A stretch of 32,016 nt of DNA from Phormidium sp. FACHB-1136 (GTDB taxonomy: Bacteria; Cyanobacteriota; Cyanobacteriia; Phormidesmidales; Phormidesmidaceae), in assembly GCF_014697375.1 (NCBI RefSeq), contig NZ_JACJRS010000066.1:1-32016 (forward strand), given 5' to 3'. Position numbers and translations under genes: made by a program. Under the pieces are notes generated by a model. It was not told where the DNA came from. It ran no database searches and saw nothing but the letters and a program-made list of their open reading frames with translations. Of this stretch, positions 25,533 through 32,016 are shown one piece after another; position 1 is the first letter of the stretch; each line of letters opens with the position of its first letter.

Positions 25533-25865
25533 TTAGGTGGTACTGCTGCGATACTGCTGGAGTGCCACCCGCACTTGGGCAATTTCCGCCCGCAGGTTGT
25601 CGATGGTGGCCTGAAGGTCTTCCGGGGAATCCACCGATGCGGCACCGTTTGCGAAAGGACTGGCGGCCCCTCCGCCATAGGTGGCCTCCACCTGTTGAGC
25701 GCGGGCCATCACTTCCTCGGTAAACTGCCGTAGGGCTTCCCGCTGTTCGGCGTCAAACTGCCCCAGCCAACTCAGAGAGTCGGTGAGTAAGCGCTCGGTG
25801 CGATCATTAATCACCTCAGCGACGGCTCGGCCTACGAAAAATGCGTGAAGCACCGGGTTACTCAT
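25533..25865 (-). CDS. DUF6825-like conserved cyanobacterial protein
   Basis: A 110-aa soluble protein, start ATG at 25865 with GAGG upstream. The opening MSNPVLHAFFVGRAVAEVIN and the helix FDAEQREALRQFTEEVMARA are characteristic of a small family conserved in cyanobacteria and plastids, called here from memory as DUF6825. It ends in a coiled coil (about residues 80-105, DLQATIDNLRAEIAQVRVAL). The function is unknown; no signal peptide or membrane helix is seen. It lies between the pseudokinase and the UbiB-like genes on the same strand. Confidence 0.8.
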   Translation of the reverse strand: MSNPVLHAFFVGRAVAEVINDRTERLLTDSLSWLGQFDAEQREALRQFTEEVMARAQQVEATYGGGAASPFANGAASVDSPEDLQATIDNLRAEIAQVRVALQQYRSSTT

Positions 25866-25955
25866 CGATAAAAACCTCGTACCAAACCCAACTGTTTAGA
25901 ATTATAACGCTCTTATCCCCAAGCGCAGGCCCGAACCTCCGAGCAAGGGGGGCGT

Positions 25956-27536
25956 CTAACTGGAGGTCAAGGGGGCCGGGGATTCGGGATCCGGAACCAA
26001 GGGGGCCGGGGGCACTACCGGAGCCAACACCGGGGGCGGCGGCGTCACTGGGGCCGGAACCACCGGAGCCGCTTCTATCGGGGCTGGAGCCGCTTCTGCC
26101 GGGGTGGGGGACACGACTGGATCGGGGGCCGCTTCACGGATGGGCGGGGCAGGTTCAGGGCTGGCGGGGAAACTGGGCGCACGGTCATCACCCGAAACCG
26201 TGGGCGCTTCATGCTCCACGGAGGGCACAGGCCGAGGAGCCGATTGGGGTGTGCGCCCAGGGGGAAACGTGGTTTGGCCAGGTGGGTTTAGATCACGGTT
26301 AGCATCACCGTTGGGCTGGGCCAAGGGGGCCGAACGAGTGGAGGGTTCCGATGCAGGTGTGGGGCGATTGCTGGGGCGATCACTCGGTCTGTCCGAGCGA
26401 CTACTGGGGAGAGATCGACGATTCTCCACCGTCGGATTGCCAAACCCTGGCTCGCTGTTATCCCAATTGGGCAGGGGCGGAAAGGCTTGGTTGGGGTTAA
26501 AGCGGGTTTGGGCGGCGGGGCTGGAGGGCTGAAGGCGGGCTTGGAGACCAAAGGCCACCCCACCGATGCCAAAGATAAACCCCGTAGTCAGCAAGGCTAA
26601 AGGCATCCAAGGCCCACGTTTGGGGGCGGGAGCGGCGGCACGGGGGGCTATCATCGCAGGTGCAATTTGGGTGGGGGGTGGAGCCATCGGAGCCGCCAAG
26701 ACGGTGGTAGCCGTCGTCCGCTGAGCTTTTGGTGCCGCTGGGATGGAAGCATTGCCCTTGGCCCGTTCCGAGGATTGAGGATAGTGGGAGACCACGAGAT
26801 CGAGGTCTGAGGGGGCGGAATGGGGTAGCAGGGTAAGCCATTTTTCCAGGCTGGGAGGCTGGGCCAAGGCTAGGGAGGGGTTAGCCCACTGAAACACCGC
26901 ATCCAAGCCCGTGGGCAACTCTGGGCGACGATGGCGCAGGTCAACCCCTAGGGGAGCCTGAGCCGCCCGCTGGCCCGTCAGCAAAAAGTACAGTAGCTCC
27001 GTTAATCCCCGCACCAGATTCGCCTCGCTGGAGCCGGAAGCTTGGCCAGGGGCCGGAAAGTCAAACCCCGTCAGGGTGAGGGTTCCCCCAGGACCTTGCC
27101 ACACTTGGTCAGGGGCCATGCGCAGTTCTGCCCACCCCATGGTACGCAGGGCTTCAAGGTGCTGGGCGATCTGCCGAACCAGGGTCAGACTAGGGGCTAG
27201 GGGCCGAGGCGCTTGCGCCACACCTTGGCTCAGGGGTGATCCCAGCGGCGAGGCAAACACTTGGTAGCAGACCTTGTCCTCCTCAAACCCGGTCAGTCTT
27301 TTGGGGATAAAGGATGTCCCCAGGGCCGCCAGCGATTCTAGGTACTGATAGAACGCGCTACGTTGCGAGGCATCCGGCAGTAACTCTGGATGACGACTAC
27401 CCAACACTCGCACCAAGACCCACTGACCACTGGGCACATGGGTGGCCAAATAAAGCGGCCCAATGCTGTCCTCGCCGCTGAGGGCATCAATGACGTAGGT
27501 GCCGTTCTGGAGCGATGTACCAAGGGCTAAGGTCAT
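25956..27536 (-). CDS. Membrane-anchored pseudokinase with proline-rich tail
   Basis: 526 aa from the ATG at 27536; a TTG at 27563 is an alternative. Residues about 1-240 follow the Ser/Thr kinase layout (LGTSLQNGTYVIDALSG, YLATHVPSGQWVLVRVLG, and a C-lobe). Key residues are gone: the glycine loop is reduced, the ATP-binding lysine position reads VLVRV, the HRDLKPEN loop reads AELRMAPDQ and DFG reads GFDF. It is thus a predicted pseudokinase. A helix (about 305-325, PLALLTTGFIFGIGGVAFGL) crosses the membrane. The rest is a 200-residue Pro/Ala/Ser/Arg-rich segment with no recognised fold, placed outside or in the periplasm. It starts 42 bp after the stop of the CCA-enzyme gene. Confidence 0.82.
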   Translation of the reverse strand: MTLALGTSLQNGTYVIDALSGEDSIGPLYLATHVPSGQWVLVRVLGSRHPELLPDASQRSAFYQYLESLAALGTSFIPKRLTGFEEDKVCYQVFASPLGSPLSQGVAQAPRPLAPSLTLVRQIAQHLEALRTMGWAELRMAPDQVWQGPGGTLTLTGFDFPAPGQASGSSEANLVRGLTELLYFLLTGQRAAQAPLGVDLRHRRPELPTGLDAVFQWANPSLALAQPPSLEKWLTLLPHSAPSDLDLVVSHYPQSSERAKGNASIPAAPKAQRTTATTVLAAPMAPPPTQIAPAMIAPRAAAPAPKRGPWMPLALLTTGFIFGIGGVAFGLQARLQPSSPAAQTRFNPNQAFPPLPNWDNSEPGFGNPTVENRRSLPSSRSDRPSDRPSNRPTPASEPSTRSAPLAQPNGDANRDLNPPGQTTFPPGRTPQSAPRPVPSVEHEAPTVSGDDRAPSFPASPEPAPPIREAAPDPVVSPTPAEAAPAPIEAAPVVPAPVTPPPPVLAPVVPPAPLVPDPESPAPLTSS

Positions 27537-27578
27537 AGGGCTGGTTCGAGGAAATATCCCCAAGTAACGGAGTTAGGG

Positions 27579-30494
27579 TCAAGTCTTTGCTACTTTAGCT
27601 TGTCTGCTGCCCTTCTGGGGTGGGGCGGGGGACAGCGGATAATGCTGAACCAGGAATTGCTGGGCCTCCTCCAGGGTGGTGATGTCTCCGTCCAACTGGG
27701 CCGCTAGCAGGGCCGCCAGCATGGGGCTAAATTGGCGACCGGGTTTGTAGCCCAGGGTTTTCAGGGTCTCGCCATTGACCAGGGGCACTACCTTACTCTC
27801 CAGGGTGAGGTAGCGCCAGATCACTGGCCCCAGGGTGCGGGGATGGCGGGCGCTGACTAATAACAGGGTGGCCAGATCAACCGGGGCAAAGGTGGCATAT
27901 CGCTGGCTGGGGCGTAGGGCTGGCGTGATGGTGTTCAACCATGTCGTTTCCAAATCGTCCAGGTGGGCCAGTCGCTGAATGCTGGTCTCCGTTAGTTGTA
28001 GGGCGGCGGCAATGTCATGACGCTGACCGGGGGGCAGGGTGGCCAGCAGCACCTCCAGCCTGAGCTGCCATGGGCTACAGCGTTCCGCCCAATCAAACCG
28101 ATCCAGCCAGCGACTCACCCGCCGCAACTGGTGCCACAGAGCGGGCGTCATGGCCAGATCGCCGTGGATACAGCGCAGCGCCCGTAGGTGATCCAGCAGT
28201 TCCAAGGCTCCTGGCCAGTAGTGGGCTTCTAGGATGTATTTCAACTCATTTTTAAGCCGCACTTGCAGGGCAGGCACCCGCTTCACCTGGCGCTGCATCT
28301 GGGCATAGACGCCGCTGTCGATGGCGTGGTGAATGTAGCCCTCGGTTTGACTGTCTAGGCTGAATCCTAGGCGCACCGCAAACCGCACCGCTCGGTAAAT
28401 GCGGGTGGGGTCTTCAATAAAACTGTTGGGATGCAGCACCCGCACCTGGCGATTGTGCAGGTCAATCAGGCCACCAAAGTAATCCAGGAGTTGCCCTTGG
28501 CCAGGATTCGTCAGCCGCAGGGCCATGGCGTTGATGGTGAAATCGCGGCGGTAGAGGTCTTGCTGAATGGAGCTGGCTTCTACCTCAGGGTTAGCCGCCG
28601 GATAGGGGTAAAACTCGGTGCGTGCGGTGGCAATGTCGATCATTAGTCCTGCCAGGGGATGATCCAACTCCCGCCGCCACACTAAGGAAGCGGTCTGAAA
28701 CCGACCATGCACCTGAATATCCACCTCCGGGAATTGGGCCTTGATGTGCTCCGCCAGCACCATGCCAGCCCCCACTTGCGCGGTTTGATAAAAGCCATCC
28801 ACCACCAAATCTAAGTCCGGCAGGCTCACCCCCTCGGTCGCCGGAACCGTATCCCGCTGAATCAGCAAATCCCGCACCGCGCCGCCCACTAAATAGAGAT
28901 GCCAGCCCCGATCCTGGGCCGCTGTGGAAATCTGGGTAAGGATCTCCCACAGGCTCGGTTTGAGATGTTGAGCCAAAACTTCTGTCAGCGGAGGCACCGG
29001 GGGCAGTTGGGGCTGTCCGGGGGTGGGCCGGGGCGATCCCGTCATTCGCTGCACCTGATGTAGGTGGCGCAACAGGTCGGTGCGAGTGACGATACCCACC
29101 AGTGCCTTGTCCTGCAACACAGGCAAGCGGCCAATGTCGTAGGTCACCATCAATTCCTCAATCTCGCTGAGGGAAGTCTCTGGGGTGATGGTCTTGAGGT
29201 TAGTGGCCATGTAGCCCTTCACCGGGGCATGGCTAAACCCGTGGTGAAGGGCAATGTCCAAATCCCGCCGTGAAATTACCCCCACCAAGGCATCCGTGGC
29301 ATCCACCACCGACAAACCCGAATGGCCGTAGCGCAACAAAATTCGCTGGGCCTCGCCAATGGTGGTTTCGGGTCGAATCGTCCGCACCGGGGAAGACATC
29401 AAATCGCGGGCGGTGGGCGGTTTAGGGAACTGTAATCGGGCCTGACTCAGCACCGTTTTCATCACCTGTTCCGGCGCATCCGTGGTTAGCGTAGCCGAAG
29501 CCGCCGTGGGATGTCCGCCGCCGCCAACCGTCGTAAATAGTGATCCCCAATCAATGCCCTGACCGAGTTCTTGTCTTAACTCCTGTCCAAATCGCTGGCT
29601 AAGTTTCTGATCTGACTTTTGGCCAATCCCCTGCCCCCGGTCATGGCCCTGATCCTGCTTGAAACTCACCCGTCCCTGGGCGCGACCAATTAATAGAAGC
29701 TTGCGTAGGGGCGTTTCACCATCGGGGCCAAGGTCTTTACCGGGATAGTGCGCCCCAAACAGCAGCGCATCCACATCGGCCAAGGAAATCAGCCGTTCTG
29801 CTACCCCCGACAGTCCCGGAATATAGCGATCTACCGCCAGCAGCACCGAGGCCAAGGTATTGCCCTCAGTATTTACGACGACCATCTGCTCCATCGCCGC
29901 CGTCAGCAGGTCTTGCAAGTTCGGAGTTAGCCCCGGTTCCACAAACTCCGCAATCACAGGCACACTCGCCCCCTGGGCCATCAGCCAAGCCAGGGCTTCC
30001 GCATCCCGCACCGTGGCCGTTTCAAACAGCAGCGACCCCGTATCCACATGCACCCCCAGGGCCATTACTGTCGCCTCGGCCACCGTGGGCAAAATCCCCT
30101 GCCGCTGCATCGCCTCCACGACTAGGGTGCTGGCCGAACCCACCGTTTCAATTACCGTAGTTTGGGCCGGAACCGCCTTCTCCGTAGCGGGATGGTGGTC
30201 ATAAATCGTAATCGGAATGTGTCGCGCCAGGGCCAAATCAATCCACTCCGCCGCAGGGCCAAACCGATGGGGCAACTGGGCATCCACTAGGGTCAGCGAC
30301 CGAATTTGATTCGGGTTCACCGCCCGCCGTTCAATCAGCGGATATTCATCCCGGTGCAGAGCCACAAACCGCTGTACCGTGGGATGACAGCCCCCCGTCA
30401 ACACTACCCGCGCCCCCGGTTGCAGCCGCGCCAACCCCACGGCGGCCCCCAGGGTGTCAAAATCGGCGGTGGTGTGGCACAGCACTAAGTCCAT
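27579..30494 (-). CDS. DHH-CBS2-CCA tRNA nucleotidyltransferase fusion
   Basis: 971 aa. Residues 1-350 are a DHH/DHHA1 phosphoesterase: HTTADFDTLGA, the DHH at 99-101, Asp151, and GGGGH at 324-328. Residues 365-480 are a CBS pair. From about 505 there is a class-II nucleotidyltransferase: LYLVGGAVRDLL (536-545), the metal site DLDLVVDG (560-567), then RDFTINAMALRL and the RNA-binding helices with RIYRAVRF. Such fusions are known in cyanobacteria and a few other phyla, where CC-adding and A-adding activities can be split between two proteins. Which activity this one has cannot be told by eye. A Gln/Gly-rich insert (about 280-314) interrupts the DHHA1 part. It is the first gene of the minus-strand row. 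Confidence 0.92.
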   Translation of the reverse strand: MDLVLCHTTADFDTLGAAVGLARLQPGARVVLTGGCHPTVQRFVALHRDEYPLIERRAVNPNQIRSLTLVDAQLPHRFGPAAEWIDLALARHIPITIYDHHPATEKAVPAQTTVIETVGSASTLVVEAMQRQGILPTVAEATVMALGVHVDTGSLLFETATVRDAEALAWLMAQGASVPVIAEFVEPGLTPNLQDLLTAAMEQMVVVNTEGNTLASVLLAVDRYIPGLSGVAERLISLADVDALLFGAHYPGKDLGPDGETPLRKLLLIGRAQGRVSFKQDQGHDRGQGIGQKSDQKLSQRFGQELRQELGQGIDWGSLFTTVGGGGHPTAASATLTTDAPEQVMKTVLSQARLQFPKPPTARDLMSSPVRTIRPETTIGEAQRILLRYGHSGLSVVDATDALVGVISRRDLDIALHHGFSHAPVKGYMATNLKTITPETSLSEIEELMVTYDIGRLPVLQDKALVGIVTRTDLLRHLHQVQRMTGSPRPTPGQPQLPPVPPLTEVLAQHLKPSLWEILTQISTAAQDRGWHLYLVGGAVRDLLIQRDTVPATEGVSLPDLDLVVDGFYQTAQVGAGMVLAEHIKAQFPEVDIQVHGRFQTASLVWRRELDHPLAGLMIDIATARTEFYPYPAANPEVEASSIQQDLYRRDFTINAMALRLTNPGQGQLLDYFGGLIDLHNRQVRVLHPNSFIEDPTRIYRAVRFAVRLGFSLDSQTEGYIHHAIDSGVYAQMQRQVKRVPALQVRLKNELKYILEAHYWPGALELLDHLRALRCIHGDLAMTPALWHQLRRVSRWLDRFDWAERCSPWQLRLEVLLATLPPGQRHDIAAALQLTETSIQRLAHLDDLETTWLNTITPALRPSQRYATFAPVDLATLLLVSARHPRTLGPVIWRYLTLESKVVPLVNGETLKTLGYKPGRQFSPMLAALLAAQLDGDITTLEEAQQFLVQHYPLSPAPPQKGSRQAKVAKT

Positions 30495-30793
30495 ATCGGT
30501 TTCCCAAGGGGCGCGCTTTCTGATAGCTTACTAATTGAGATCACTGTGGCAATTTGCCTTGCCCTACTCAAGGTTAGAGGGTTTCAGCCCATCCCTTTGC
30601 TCCGATTTTGCTGTCGCCGCTTAGCTTAGTCGAGGGCGAACGGCCTAACCGGAGGCTCAATTGGATGTGATGGCGCTTAATCCCTCCTTAAAGGCGCTTC
30701 CCAGGGTAAACCAGCTTGGCTGGAAGAATAGGGGCGCTGGCTTGAGGGCGTGGTGTCTTAAATCCCCTGCTGTGTTTAAGAGAGAGATTTTAG
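30495..30793 (+). other. Intergenic region upstream of psbZ
   Basis: About 299 bp between the divergent CCA-enzyme and psbZ genes. No coding sequence or RNA is recognised. Promoters for both genes should be here; none is clear by eye. Confidence 0.35.
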
Positions 30794-30982
30794 ATGGTCA
30801 TCCTGTTTCAGCTTGCCCTATTCGCCCTGGTTCTGATGTCCTTTGTGCTGGTGGTGTATGTGCCCGTGGCCTACGCCTCCCCTCAAAACTGGGATCAGTC
30901 TAAAAAGCTCATTCTGCTCGGCTCAATTATCTGGGGCGTGCTGGTGGTTTTGGTCGGTGGCCTCAACTACTTTGTGGTCTAA
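30794..30982 (+). CDS. psbZ: Photosystem II protein PsbZ (Ycf9)
   Basis: 62 aa with two membrane helices: [20 protein letters not shown] and [20 protein letters not shown], joined by a loop [11 protein letters not shown] that is characteristic of PsbZ. It stabilises the PSII core and the interaction with light-harvesting units in the thylakoid. The stop codon lies in an exact 16-bp tandem duplication. ribH follows 46 bp downstream, an arrangement I recall from other cyanobacteria, so the two may be cotranscribed. Confidence 0.96.
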   Translation: MVILFQLALFALVLMSFVLVVYVPVAYASPQNWDQSKKLILLGSIIWGVLVVLVGGLNYFVV

Positions 30983-31001
30983 GCCCTTTGTGGTCTAAGC
31001 C
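30970..31001 (+). repeat. Exact 16-bp tandem duplication at the psbZ stop
   Basis: CTTTGTGGTCTAAGCC occurs at 30970-30985 and again directly at 30986-31001. The first copy holds the last codons and the stop of psbZ. Confidence 0.95.
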
Positions 31002-31028
31002 TGTTTAAGACATCGTTCAAGGATTTTC

Positions 31029-31598
31029 ATGGCGGTATTTGAAGGCACCTTTGCAGCGGCAGACTCGTTTCGGTTCGCCATTGTGATAGGGCGATTTAAC
31101 GATCTGGTGACGGGTAAGCTGCTGGCGGGGTGCCAAGACTGCCTCAAGCGCCACGGCGTAGACCCCAGCCCTGAAGGCACTCAGGTGGATTACGCCTGGG
31201 TTCCCGGCAGCTTCGAGATTCCCCTCGTCGCCCGTCAGCTCGCCTTGAGCGGGCGTTACGACGCCATCATCTGCCTGGGGGCGGTCATTCGGGGCCAAAC
31301 TCCCCACTTTGACTACGTTTCGGCGGAGGTGTCGAAGGGCATTGCGGCGGCGGGCTTCCAAACCGGGGTGCCCATCGTCTTTGGCGTCCTAACCACCGAC
31401 ACCCTCCAGCAGGCCCTAGAGCGGGCAGGCATCAAGGCCAACCACGGTTGGGACTATGCCATGAGCGCCCTCGAAATGGCCAGCCTGATGAAGCAAATTC
31501 GTCGGGTCTCTGGCACAGGTACTCCTGGAACCATGCTCCCTGGTCATGGGGGCACCGTCGTCGAAGCTAGTTCGACAATGATTTCCGACGCCGTGTAG
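31029..31598 (+). CDS. ribH: 6,7-dimethyl-8-ribityllumazine synthase
   Basis: 189 aa. The enzyme condenses 5-amino-6-ribitylaminouracil with 3,4-dihydroxy-2-butanone 4-phosphate, the penultimate step of riboflavin synthesis, and assembles as a 60-mer or pentamer. Signature blocks are [67 protein letters not shown] and the lysine-rich [16 protein letters not shown]. An AAGGA ribosome site lies upstream of the ATG. It is longer than the family's usual 155 residues because of a Gly/Thr-rich C-terminal tail after residue about 160, commonly seen in cyanobacterial forms. Confidence 0.95.
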   Translation: MAVFEGTFAAADSFRFAIVIGRFNDLVTGKLLAGCQDCLKRHGVDPSPEGTQVDYAWVPGSFEIPLVARQLALSGRYDAIICLGAVIRGQTPHFDYVSAEVSKGIAAAGFQTGVPIVFGVLTTDTLQQALERAGIKANHGWDYAMSALEMASLMKQIRRVSGTGTPGTMLPGHGGTVVEASSTMISDAV

Positions 31599-31645
31599 GG
31601 CGTTGGGTTGGGGTTTCCCGGAAGCCGTCGGGAGTCTCTCGAAAA

Positions 31646-31686
31646 AATCTCAAAAGGTATTGACATTTACGTTACTTTTTGAGATT
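31646..31686. promoter_or_regulatory. 14-bp inverted repeat enclosing a TTGACA hexamer
   Basis: Arms AATCTCAAAAGGTA (31646-31659) and TACTTTTTGAGATT (31673-31686) match at 13 of 14 pairs, the exception being G opposite T. The 13-base centre begins with TTGACA (31660-31665), a consensus -35 box. This reads as an operator around a promoter, although a GATTCT at the -10 position is poor. Confidence 0.5.
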
Positions 31687-31698
31687 CTAGGTAAGGTC

Positions 31699-31742
31699 AA
31701 AACCGAAACGCTTAAGAAACTCTTAACAACTGCTTCGGTTTT
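31699..31742 (+). repeat. Nested inverted repeats upstream of tRNA-Gly
   Basis: Outer arms AAAACCGAA (31699-31707) and TTCGGTTTT (31734-31742) are perfect 9-bp complements. Between them lies a smaller perfect palindrome, TTAAGA-AAC-TCTTAA (31712-31726). It ends 4 bp before the tRNA, and could be a leader hairpin, an operator or a terminator for ribH. Confidence 0.6.
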
Positions 31743-31746
31743 ACAT

Positions 31747-31818
31747 GCGGGTATAGCTCAGCGGTAGAGCGTCACCTTGCCAAGGTGAATGTCGCGCGTT
31801 CGAATCGCGTTACCCGCT
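31747..31818 (+). tRNA. tRNA-Gly (anticodon GCC)
   Basis: A 72-nt cloverleaf. Acceptor GCGGGTA pairs with TACCCGC; D-arm GCTC/GAGC with an AGCGGTA loop; anticodon stem TCACC/GGTGA around loop TTGCCAA, giving GCC; T-arm GCGCG/CGCGT (one G-U pair) around TTCGAAT. T is the discriminator position. CCA is not encoded, so it must be added after transcription. It reads GGC and GGT glycine codons. Confidence 0.95.
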
Positions 31819-31945
31819 TATCAAAATTTGTACTAACGTCTTGTATCGACATTCTCAATGTCCGTCGCGGCTTGTCGGGCGCAGGGTAGTTGATCGGTGA
31901 TTGTGGATTGGGCACCTCGATTAATTGAGTATCCAGGGAATTGCC

Positions 31946-31997
31946 GTCTCAAAAAAGAACACAGTGAGACAGAAATAACCTTTCTATCGCACTGTGT
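31946..31997 (+). promoter_or_regulatory. Overlapping alternative hairpins at the right edge
   Basis: Hairpin A: GTCTCA (31946-31951) pairs with TGAGAC (31965-31970). Hairpin B: ACACAGTG (31959-31966) pairs with CACTGTGT (31990-31997), with an inner AGAAA/TTTCT stem (31971-31975 and 31981-31985) and a five-base loop. A and B share bases 31965-31966, so they exclude each other. The target gene, if any, lies beyond the window. Confidence 0.4.
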
Positions 31998-32016
31998 CAG
32001 TCGTGATTAAAATGAA

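Noticed and set aside
29554..29656. Repeat-like DNA in the CCA-enzyme gene as an inserted element
   Set aside because: The frame stays open and encodes a Gln/Gly-rich linker, so it is treated as an in-frame expansion, not a mobile element.
31617..31634. Possible ribH terminator TCCCG/CGGGA
   Set aside because: The stem is only 5 bp and no U tract follows.

Overview
This window is cyanobacterial chromosome. It carries PetN (cytochrome b6f subunit VIII), PsbZ/Ycf9 (photosystem II), two CpcS/CpeS-type phycobilin lyases, a FutA-type iron-binding protein, a cyanobacteriochrome kinase and a DHH-CBS-CCA fusion enzyme. The fairly high GC and the mix of families fit a filamentous Leptolyngbya/Nodosilinea-like lineage, but genus is an inference. 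No CRISPR array, prophage or large genomic island is visible. Most of the window is core genome, with scattered signs of decay or mobility.

Layout. Position 1-53 is the cut-off 5' end of a probable IS630-type transposase (-). Positions 93-2314 hold a translationally coupled metallo-beta-lactamase-fold hydrolase and an F390-synthetase/CapK-like adenylating enzyme (+). Positions 2459-3895 hold two divergent CpcS-like lyases. Positions 3981-5026 hold a small hypothetical gene and a stand-alone allophanate-hydrolase C-terminal-domain protein (-), followed at 5077-5194 by a palindromic dispersed repeat. Positions 5258-10532 are rich in iron and redox genes: futA (-), a lone TonB-like protein (+), a 90-aa protein coupled to a [2Fe-2S] thioredoxin-like ferredoxin protein (+), dps (-) and a divergent Fur-family regulator (+) with Fur-box-like sequences between the last two. 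Positions 10635-14503 hold a CtpA-type processing protease (-) and a secreted prolyl oligopeptidase (+).

Positions 14514-19853 (-) hold a pentapeptide-repeat protein and a two-gene signalling operon. The first operon gene is an 889-aa kinase with four CBS domains, a GAF domain carrying both cysteines of a DXCF cyanobacteriochrome, a PAS domain and a histidine kinase core. Six bases downstream is a REC-HATPase protein in which arginine replaces the expected phospho-accepting histidine. This operon is the most interesting system in the window: it appears built to combine light sensing with adenylate sensing.

Positions 20033-22501 hold a membrane protein (-), petN, a 62-aa one-helix protein, and an rsmB (16S rRNA m5C967 methyltransferase) gene broken by a single in-frame amber codon where tryptophan would be expected. 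Between rsmB and the next gene is a collapsed remnant of a Uma2-family nuclease. Positions 22785-30494 are a minus-strand run: a DHH-CBS-CBS-CCA-adding fusion, a membrane-anchored pseudokinase, a DUF6825-like protein, a UbiB/ABC1 kinase and a PP2C phosphatase. The right end has psbZ and ribH (+) and tRNA-Gly(GCC) (+), with several AT-rich inverted repeats around the tRNA.
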